Of a stretch of DNA of 23,072 nt, positions 1 to 5,540 are shown piece by piece. The stretch covers positions 1 to 23,072 of IMG/VR virus record IMGVR_UViG_3300046780_000009; one strand, 5' to 3'. Every line of letters begins with the position of its first letter. Position 1 is the first letter of the stretch. Under the pieces are notes generated by a model that did not search any database, was not told the DNA's origin, and saw nothing but the letters and a program-made list of their open reading frames with translations. This stretch comes from a virus. The position numbers and the translations under genes are program-made.

Positions 1-115
1 GGGAGGGCAAAAAATTGTAAACGGCAGGAGGCCGCGGCGCGCGCCGAGTTCCGTTTTAGAAGTCGCACATTTTCGGCAAAGCCTTGGCGCTACGCGAAAA
101 AAGGAAGGGCAGAAT
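1..115 (+). other. Leader upstream of terminase genes
   Basis: No gene is called here. The stretch is too short to show whether it holds the end of an upstream coding region; a TAA at 18-20 and a TAG at 57-59 close one forward frame. The useful element is a purine-rich ribosome-binding site, AAGGAAGGG at 101-109, six bases before the small-terminase ATG at 116. Cohesive-end or packaging sites often lie just upstream of terminase genes, but I see no repeat or palindrome that would identify one. Confidence 0.5.
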
Positions 116-571
116 ATGCGGAGAGGACCAAAGCCGGCGCCGACGCATCTCAAGCTGTTGCGTGGCAACCCGAGCCGAAACCTCGATCGGCTCAACCTCA
201 ACGAGCCGCAGCCGGAAGGGATTGTCGAGATACCCGAGCCGCCGGCGTGTCTGACGGGCGTGGCCGCGGATCAATGGCGTTTGGCGGCCGGACAACTGAT
301 AGTCATGGGTATATTCAGCAAGGTTGATCTGACTTTGCTGGCGGCTTGGTGCCTTGCCTATGGGGTTTGGTGGGACGCGGCGATGGCGTTGCGCGACAGT
401 CCTCGTCTCACACGCAACCCGCATGTGGCGATCGCGAGTAAGGCGGCGGCCGACATGATCCGGCTGGCGAGCGAATTCGGGTTCAGTCCGGCGGCGCGGA
501 CGCGGATCAATGCCGGCTCGAGCGGCGCCGGTCGCCGGCCGGGCAAGTTCGACCGCTTTCTGTCCGGCTGA
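116..571 (+). CDS. terS: Terminase small subunit, P27 family
   Basis: This 151-residue protein is the DNA-recognition subunit of the packaging motor. It binds the packaging site on phage DNA and hands it to the large subunit. The N-terminus RRGPKPAPTHLKLLRGNP matches the signature of the P27-type small terminases (usual form G-R-K-P-K-P-T-x-L-K-L-L-x-G-N-P). An alpha-helical region with the pattern of a small terminase core follows, and the basic, glycine-rich tail at about residues 135-151 could contact DNA. Length is typical. The start at 116 is supported by the strong purine-rich site at 101-109, even though the frame is open further upstream. The stop overlaps the large-subunit start as TGATG, so the two are translationally coupled. 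Confidence 0.9.
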   Translation: MRRGPKPAPTHLKLLRGNPSRNLDRLNLNEPQPEGIVEIPEPPACLTGVAADQWRLAAGQLIVMGIFSKVDLTLLAAWCLAYGVWWDAAMALRDSPRLTRNPHVAIASKAAADMIRLASEFGFSPAARTRINAGSSGAGRRPGKFDRFLSG

Positions 572-2142
572 TGCCCGTCCAGCGCACCGCGGAGGGCAAG
601 CGCCGCGCCCAGGACGTTATCGACTTCATCGAGTGCCTCACGATCCCGAGCGGGACCGGCCAGGGCAAGCCGTTCAAGCTGCATCCGTTCCAGCGGGCTT
701 TTCTCAAGGACATTTACGAGCCGCATATCGGTGGCCGGCGCGTGGTGCGCCGCGCGATCCTCTCGATGGCGCGCAAGAACGGCAAGACGGCGTTGATTGC
801 GACAATGGCGCTCGCGCATCTGGTCGGGCCGGAACGGGTCGTTAACGGCGAAATCTATTCGGCCGCCAATGACCGCGACCAGGCCGGAATTGTGTTTAAG
901 TTCGCAAAGCAGATCGTCGAGCTCGAGCCGCAGCTCGCGGCCGAGATCGAGGTCATCACCTCGACCAAGACCATGTTTTCCCGGCGCACCGGCTCGATCT
1001 ATCGGGCCGTGAGCGCGGAGGCCGGCACCAAGCACGGCTATTTGCCGAGCGTCGTGATTTACGATGAGCTGGCGCAGGCCAAGAGTCGGGCCTTGTATGA
1101 CGTTCTCGATACCAGTTTCGGGGCGCGCGACGAGCCGCTGTTCATCACGATCAGCACGCAATCCAACGATCCCGAGCATGTGCTTTCGAAGCTGATCGAC
1201 GACGGCCTGGCAGGCACCGACCCGGCGATCGTTTGCCACTTGCATGCCGCGACCGAAGGCTGCGAGCTCGACGACGAAGCGCAATGGGCGAAAGCCAATC
1301 CGGCGCTCGGCAAGTTCCGCGATCGCGAAGACCTCGTCGCCGCGGTGCGCCAGGCCAAGCGCATGCCGGCGGGCGAGCCGAAGGTCCGCAACCTGTTTCT
1401 CAATCAGCGGGTGGCGCCGATAGCCTCGCTGATCTCGCGCGCCGAGTGGATGGCGTGCGCCGGCGACGCCAGGATCGCGGACGGCGAGGAGGTCTACCTC
1501 GCGCTCGACCTCTCGAGCGTCATCGATCTGACCGCGTTGATGGTGGGCTCGATCTCCGACCCGACGCGCGTGGTGCCGTATTTCTGGAAGCCGGCCGACC
1601 ATCTGACCGAGCACGCCAATCGCGACTTCGGCAGCGGCACGCACCGCTATCGGGAATGGGTCGAGGCCGGGCATCTGCGGCTCTCGCCCGGCAAGACCAT
1701 CGATCCCGAGACGATCGCGCGCTTCGTCGGCGAGCTCACGCAACGCTATCGCGTCAAGGGCATGGCCTATGACCGCTGGCGCATGGGCGACATTCTGCGG
1801 GAATTCGATCGCATCGGCCTGCAGGCTTACGAGGATGGCGAGAAGGGCGGCGACGGCCTGCGGCTTGTCCCCTGGGGACAAGGGTTCAAAGACATGGCGC
1901 CCGCGATCGACGCGCTCGAGCTCGCCATCATGGAGCGGCGCCTCGTCCATCCGAGCAACCCTTGCCTGAATTGGAACATGGCCAATGCTGTCGCGACGAT
2001 GGACCCGGCTGGCAATCGTAAGCTCGACAAAGACAAAGCTCGGTTTCGCATTGATGGCGCTGTCGCGCTCGCGATGCTGCTCGGTCTGCGCTCGCGTGAC
2101 CGCGTTGCTAAACCGATCGATCTTGAAACGCTGATCGCCTGA
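571..2142 (+). CDS. terL: Terminase large subunit (TerL)
   Basis: This 523-residue protein is the ATP-driven motor and nuclease that packages DNA into the procapsid. The ATPase half shows a Walker A-like motif ARKNGKT (residues 67-73) and a Walker B motif VVIYDE (161-166, acidic D165/E166), followed by a possible coupling motif (FITISTQ, 191-197). The nuclease half has the first metal-binding aspartate in YLALDLSSVIDLTAL (D313) and a late aspartate in RIDGAVALAML (D495), as expected for an RNase H-like terminase nuclease. The family is Terminase_1, usually found with P27 small subunits and HK97-type heads. It starts one base into the terS stop (TGATG). Length is complete and no motif is missing. 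Confidence 0.96.
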   Translation: MPVQRTAEGKRRAQDVIDFIECLTIPSGTGQGKPFKLHPFQRAFLKDIYEPHIGGRRVVRRAILSMARKNGKTALIATMALAHLVGPERVVNGEIYSAANDRDQAGIVFKFAKQIVELEPQLAAEIEVITSTKTMFSRRTGSIYRAVSAEAGTKHGYLPSVVIYDELAQAKSRALYDVLDTSFGARDEPLFITISTQSNDPEHVLSKLIDDGLAGTDPAIVCHLHAATEGCELDDEAQWAKANPALGKFRDREDLVAAVRQAKRMPAGEPKVRNLFLNQRVAPIASLISRAEWMACAGDARIADGEEVYLALDLSSVIDLTALMVGSISDPTRVVPYFWKPADHLTEHANRDFGSGTHRYREWVEAGHLRLSPGKTIDPETIARFVGELTQRYRVKGMAYDRWRMGDILREFDRIGLQAYEDGEKGGDGLRLVPWGQGFKDMAPAIDALELAIMERRLVHPSNPCLNWNMANAVATMDPAGNRKLDKDKARFRIDGAVALAMLLGLRSRDRVAKPIDLETLIA

Positions 2143-2155
2143 ACTACCCAACATG

Positions 2156-2162
2156 AAAGAGG
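2156..2162 (+). promoter_or_regulatory. Ribosome-binding site deciding the 2168 start
   Basis: AAAGAGG lies five bases before the ATG at 2168. An earlier in-frame ATG at 2153 has no comparable site and would put four extra charged or polar residues before a normal signal peptide. The 2168 start is therefore preferred. Confidence 0.6.
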
Positions 2163-2167
2163 CAACT

Positions 2168-2926
2168 ATGAAACGACTTGCGCTTACAGCTTCCATCCTG
2201 GCCGCGCTCGCGCTGCCCGCATCCGCCAGCACCATCACGCTGGGCAGCGTGACCTGGGACACCACCAACTCGGGCAGTCTGAGTCTCGGAAACGTGGTGC
2301 CGGCCGGCAACCAGCCGCAGAACGCGCCGTGCGTGATTTGCGGCGCGACCCAGCCGCAACAGCCGGCAAACTTCGGCTACAACGATTACAGCAACAACGG
2401 AGCCACGTCATCGATCACCGCGTTCTCCGATGAGGGCAATGGCGGCCGCAACACGCTGGCCGACAACACCTTCGCGACCGGCTACACCGTCGGCGCCGGA
2501 AGTCCGTTCCTGCTGTTCCTGCTCGCCAACAACGACACGAGCTTGGGCTTCTCGATCGGCGTGGACGTGAACGACACCAATCAGGCGCAGACGCTCAACT
2601 CGTTTTTCTTCCTCGACTTCACGACGCGCACTGTGCTGGCCTCGTTCACCGGCGGCACCACCGGCAACGTGCCGTCGCAAAACAACGGCACTGGCTTCCC
2701 GGACTATTCCATCACCGGGGCACTACTCAACCTCAACGATGTCCACGTGGGAGATACGATCGGCTTCGTGGCGCTGATGAGCGGGTTGAACGATGGCCCG
2801 GACTCGTTCTTCATCGAGGCGGCACCGGCGGCTGTCGTCACGCCGCTGCCGGCGTCGCTGCCGTTCTTTGGCGCCGGCCTGCTCGGCCTGATGGCGTTGC
2901 TCAGGAAAAAGCGTTCGATTGCCTGA
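2168..2926 (+). CDS. Exported protein with VPLPA/PEP-CTERM sorting signal
   Basis: This 252-residue protein has a clear Sec signal peptide (residues 1-20, basic MKR, hydrophobic core, ASA cleavage site). Its mature part is Asn/Thr/Gly-rich and looks beta-strand rich. The C-terminal tripartite sorting signal consists of VTPLPAS (224-230), a hydrophobic helix (about 230-245) and the basic cluster RKKR (246-249). In bacteria, proteins of this PEP-CTERM/VPLPA-CTERM type are processed by membrane exosortases and sent to the cell surface or extracellular matrix. No exosortase is in the window, so processing would depend on the host. A CVICG motif (55-59) gives two close cysteines. The gene sits directly between terL and the HNH gene on the same strand, with only short gaps, so it is probably co-transcribed. 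It has no obvious virion role, and an accessory (moron) gene that alters the infected or lysogenic cell surface is the best inference. The specific function is unknown. Confidence 0.85.
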   Translation: MKRLALTASILAALALPASASTITLGSVTWDTTNSGSLSLGNVVPAGNQPQNAPCVICGATQPQQPANFGYNDYSNNGATSSITAFSDEGNGGRNTLADNTFATGYTVGAGSPFLLFLLANNDTSLGFSIGVDVNDTNQAQTLNSFFFLDFTTRTVLASFTGGTTGNVPSQNNGTGFPDYSITGALLNLNDVHVGDTIGFVALMSGLNDGPDSFFIEAAPAAVVTPLPASLPFFGAGLLGLMALLRKKRSIA

Positions 2927-2929
2927 GCC

Positions 2930-3256
2930 ATGCCGCGACCAGGCGAGGCCCGCACCGCCTGGTCGCATTTCTACGGCAAGGCGTCGTGGCAGCGGCGGCG
3001 CCGGTTGCAACTGCGGGCGCATCCGCTCTGCGCCTTCTGCCTGGCGCGCGGCGTCGTCACGGTCGCTCGCATCGTCGATCACGTCGAGCCGCACAAGGGC
3101 GATTGGAACAAGTTTGTAATCGGCAAACTGCAATCGCTCTGCGATGCCTGCCACAACTCGTCCAAGCGGTTTATCGAGCTTGATGGCTACAGCATCGACG
3201 TTGACGACGACGGCTGGCCGCTCGATCCAAATCATCCGGCAAACAAGGTGCGATAG
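2930..3256 (+). CDS. HNH endonuclease, packaging-associated type
   Basis: This 108-residue protein has a zinc-bound HNH (beta-beta-alpha-metal) nuclease core. The first cysteine pair is C34/C37 (CAFC), the catalytic motif is VDHVEPHKGDW with D50-H51 and H55, and the second pair is C71/C74 in LCDACHNSSK, with H75 after it. Small HNH proteins encoded beside terminase genes in HK97-like phages work with the large terminase in cutting packaging DNA (established for HK97 gp74). Size and location fit that role better than a free-standing homing endonuclease. It starts three bases after the stop of the preceding gene. In many genomes this gene directly follows or precedes the terminase pair, so the sorting-signal gene looks inserted between them. 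Confidence 0.88.
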   Translation: MPRPGEARTAWSHFYGKASWQRRRRLQLRAHPLCAFCLARGVVTVARIVDHVEPHKGDWNKFVIGKLQSLCDACHNSSKRFIELDGYSIDVDDDGWPLDPNHPANKVR

Positions 3257-3268
3257 GGAGGCGATCAA

Positions 3269-3505
3269 ATGGGAATTCTCATCAGCTTTGCTTACCTCCT
3301 GCTTTACATCGCGATCGTCATCTTCATCGCATTCTGCATTGTTTGGTTGATCACGAGCTTCATGGGTTGGTCGATCGACGCGAACGTCTACAAGTGGGGC
3401 AAGGTCATCGTCGGTCTGCTCTGCATTATCGCCGTTCTGGTCTGGCTTTCCGGCTTGCTCGGCTTCGGTCCCGGCATTCCGCAACCGCATCTGATGTACC
3501 GATGA
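3269..3505 (+). CDS. Small two-TM membrane protein, candidate holin
   Basis: This 78-residue protein has two strong hydrophobic segments, at about residues 3-31 and 44-65, joined by a short polar loop (GWSIDANVYKWGK). The C-terminal tail is short and polar. I do not recognise the family. The ribosome-binding site AGGGAGG lies a few bases before the ATG. The stop overlaps the start of the endolysin-like gene as ATGA at 3502-3505. Small size, two membrane helices and coupling to a cell-wall lysis gene suggest a holin that releases the endolysin through the inner membrane. That role is inferred from context only; a general small inner-membrane protein is the alternative. Confidence 0.6.
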   Translation: MGILISFAYLLLYIAIVIFIAFCIVWLITSFMGWSIDANVYKWGKVIVGLLCIIAVLVWLSGLLGFGPGIPQPHLMYR

Positions 3506-4482
3506 TCGAGCGGCCGGTTCTTAGCATCGGCTCAATCGGGAGCCAGGTCGCGCTCGTGCAGCGCGTCCTCGAGGTCGAGCCGATCGACGGAGAATTCGGC
3601 GAGGCCACCGCGGACGCGGTCGCTGCCTACCAGAGCGGTGCCGATTTGGTTTCCGATGGCGTCGTCGGGCCGCTGACCTGGGATGAGCTCAACGCCGAAT
3701 TCCGCCTGCCGCCCTATCCGCCGGCGCTGCTCGAGCCGCTCGATCCGGTGACGACCGACCACATCGTAACGATCGCGCGCTCGTCGGACATCGCCAGCTA
3801 TAGCTGGGACGACCGCGGCGTTGCGCCGCTGGCCTACATCGCCGGCATGGCGGTCGCCTTCGCGATGTGCCTGCGTAAGCTGTTGGCGTTTGATAGTTCC
3901 GCGCTCGATATGGCGCGGGCCAATTCCCACGACCCGGACACGGATGCGCTCGCATGGTACGCGGAGATATTCGACGATTTCGACATGAGCAACGAAGCCG
4001 CCGGCATCGCGACGCTGCGACACCTTTTCGTGTTGTTGCTCGGCCTGGGTATGCGCGAGTCGTCCGGCCGACATTGCGAGGGCCGCGATCAAAGCGCCGA
4101 GAATGTCGAGAGTGAAACCGCCGAGGCCGGACTGTTTCAGCAATCATGGAATTCCGCGGGTTGCTCGACCGAGATCGAAAAGCTCGCGGCCGAATACGCT
4201 GCGGCCTTGAGCAGCGACGTTCCGCAATGCGCGCTCGCGGTCTTCTCTGACGATGTTTCCTGCTCGGAGTCCGATTGGGAAAACTACGGCAGCGGCGCCG
4301 GTCGCGACTTCCAAAAGCTCTGCAAGTGCTGCCCGCAATTCGCGATCGAGGCCGCGGCCATCGGCTTGCGTCACCTTCGGCAGCACTGGGGCCCGATCAA
4401 TAGAAAAGAGGTAGAAATAGTTGCTGCGGCCGACGCCATGTTCGCGGATGTCGAGGCGTTGACAACGGCCGGCATCGTTTAG
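3502..4482 (+). CDS. Peptidoglycan-binding endolysin-like protein
   Basis: This 326-residue protein begins with a peptidoglycan-binding domain of the PG_binding_1 type (about residues 5-62: paired IGSIGSQVALVQRVL and DGVVGPLTWDEL features). A proline-rich linker (68-82) and a larger C-terminal domain follow. That domain contains GMRESSGRHCEGRD (183-196; E186 is a plausible catalytic acid, as in the ESSG motif of lysozyme-like transglycosylases) and TAEAGLFQQSWNS (206-218). Cysteine-rich stretches at 243-277 may form disulfides. No signal peptide is visible, so export would need a holin, and the upstream gene is a candidate. The start at 3502 is chosen because it gives an ATGA overlap with that gene; an in-frame extension back to 3343 would lie inside it. 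The enzymatic class is inferred, not proven. Confidence 0.75.
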   Translation: MIERPVLSIGSIGSQVALVQRVLEVEPIDGEFGEATADAVAAYQSGADLVSDGVVGPLTWDELNAEFRLPPYPPALLEPLDPVTTDHIVTIARSSDIASYSWDDRGVAPLAYIAGMAVAFAMCLRKLLAFDSSALDMARANSHDPDTDALAWYAEIFDDFDMSNEAAGIATLRHLFVLLLGLGMRESSGRHCEGRDQSAENVESETAEAGLFQQSWNSAGCSTEIEKLAAEYAAALSSDVPQCALAVFSDDVSCSESDWENYGSGAGRDFQKLCKCCPQFAIEAAAIGLRHLRQHWGPINRKEVEIVAAADAMFADVEALTTAGIV

Positions 4483-4503
4483 AACCAATAATTGGTCGGC
4501 GGA

Positions 4504-4884
4504 TTATCGCGATCGTTCCACTAAATGTGCGCTTTCATCGTTCAACTTGCGAATGAGTGGTGTCATGTCGGGCCCGTAAATAGCGCAAAATTTTTGGAGG
4601 CCAGCTGCCTCGATTTCCTCTTTCACTTCGGCCTTTGTGTCCAAGGCGATTTGATGACGATCGTCATCCGACAACAGTGCCAGCAAATTGCCCATCACAA
4701 TCTTGGTCGTCGGAGTGATGATAGTTGGTACATTGCAGAGCTTCTCGTATAGCATGAACGTACCGAGCGATTTGAAAAATGCCTTTGGTTCGGGCAGGGC
4801 CCCGGCGGGCCATTGTGCGTGAGCCGTTGACAAAAGAGCAGCAACCACGACGGCGGCGGGGGCAAGCGTTTTTTGAATCCTCAT
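4504..4884 (-). CDS. Exported hypothetical protein, minus-strand accessory gene
   Basis: This 126-residue protein is the only gene on the minus strand. It has a Sec signal peptide (residues 1-23, ending AHA before QW) and a small mature domain of about 100 residues that looks mainly helical. Two cysteines (C50, C100) could form a disulfide in the periplasm. I do not recognise the family. It is convergent with the endolysin-like gene, with only 21 bases between stops, and divergent from the gene at 5021. Its DNA is less GC-rich than its neighbours: 4501-4680 contains 89 G/C of 180 by hand count, whereas the first 60 bases of the portal gene contain 44. Opposite strand, odd composition and an export signal fit a moron, perhaps expressed from its own promoter in a lysogen. 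No function can be assigned. Confidence 0.75.
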   Translation of the reverse strand: MRIQKTLAPAAVVVAALLSTAHAQWPAGALPEPKAFFKSLGTFMLYEKLCNVPTIITPTTKIVMGNLLALLSDDDRHQIALDTKAEVKEEIEAAGLQKFCAIYGPDMTPLIRKLNDESAHLVERSR

Positions 4885-5020
4885 TTCCAGGCGACTCCAT
4901 TTTTTCAGTGTTCAAAGCAACAGCACCCGCACCATACAGCGATCTAGCCTTGGACCCTTGTTCAACCGCGCCAATCAGTTGCTTCAATCGGCCATGTGAC
5001 CTCAAACCAGGAGATGCCCT
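4885..5020. promoter_or_regulatory. Divergent intergenic region
   Basis: This 136-base gap separates the minus-strand accessory gene from the rightward head genes, so it must hold any promoter for the former and could hold one for the latter. It is less GC-rich than its surroundings. I found no pair of -35/-10 boxes at normal spacing on either strand. The only clear element is a ribosome-binding site, AGGAG, just before the ATG at 5021. Confidence 0.35.
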
Positions 5021-5443
5021 ATGCCGATCACCATCGTTGACGGCCCGACCATCCCGTTCGGCGAGTCGCTTTCGGACGCCGCAGACTGCTCCGCAGGCAA
5101 CATCGTCCGCATCACCGTCCCGCAGGAATTCACGCCCGCAAATTTGACTTTTCAGGTCTCGAGCGACGGCAACCTGTTCAACGACTTGTTTGACAGCAAG
5201 GGCGGCGAGGTCACCGTGGTCGCCAAGCCGAATACCTCGATCCTGATTTCGGAGGCGTGGGGCCGCTCGATCAATTTCGTGAAATTCAGGTCCGGCTCGC
5301 GCGACCATCCGGTCGTGCAGTCGCGCGATGAATGCAAGTTCGGCATCGCGGTCGAGACCGGCGCCGGCGCTGCCGCCGGTATGGCGGCCGGGCATTCGGT
5401 CGATCGCATTCAACGCTCCGACAATCCCGACCCGCACCGCTGA
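5021..5443 (+). CDS. Hypothetical virion-region protein
   Basis: This 140-residue protein is not recognised with certainty. Residues 1-90 alternate hydrophobic and polar residues in a pattern suggesting a beta-sandwich (for example IVRITVPQEF, LTFQVSSDGN, EVTVVAKPN). The C-terminal 40 residues are small-residue-rich (GAGAAAGMAAG) and then polar. There is no signal peptide. It has a good ribosome-binding site (AGGAG, about seven bases upstream) and precedes the protease-capsid gene by 97 bases on the same strand. A capsid decoration or other minor virion protein is possible from its position and predicted fold, but this is a guess. It is the first gene after the accessory insert. Confidence 0.65.
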   Translation: MPITIVDGPTIPFGESLSDAADCSAGNIVRITVPQEFTPANLTFQVSSDGNLFNDLFDSKGGEVTVVAKPNTSILISEAWGRSINFVKFRSGSRDHPVVQSRDECKFGIAVETGAGAAAGMAAGHSVDRIQRSDNPDPHR

Positions 5444-5540
5444 GAGGCATCAGTGCGGTAGGCTCGCTGGGGCCGCCCTAACCACGCCGTCCCCGGCGGG
5501 CCGCTTGTCCATTCCCGAAAGTTTGTAAGGAGGCGCCGCC

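Noticed and set aside
1-330. A forward open frame from base 1 into the small terminase gene, as the tail of an upstream gene.
   Set aside because: It continues out of frame deep inside terS with shadow-like composition; the window edge prevents a judgement.
358-2310. A 650-codon antisense open frame over the terminase genes, and similar long antisense frames at 8359-9939, 12367-13962, 15155-16189 and 17778-19463.
   Set aside because: They mirror well-supported genes, have Arg/Ala/Leu-rich shadow composition without recognisable motifs, and arise because strong third-position GC leaves few stops on the opposite strand.
4484-4496. Palindrome ACCAAT-A-ATTGGT between the convergent endolysin-like and moron genes, as a bidirectional terminator.
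   Set aside because: Only about four pairs remain once a normal loop is allowed, the stem is AT-rich and there is no T-run. It is too weak to call.
4885-5020. Sigma-70-like promoters in the divergent gap.
   Set aside because: TTGAAC-like boxes on the minus strand lack a matching -10 at 16-18 bases; no convincing pair on either strand.
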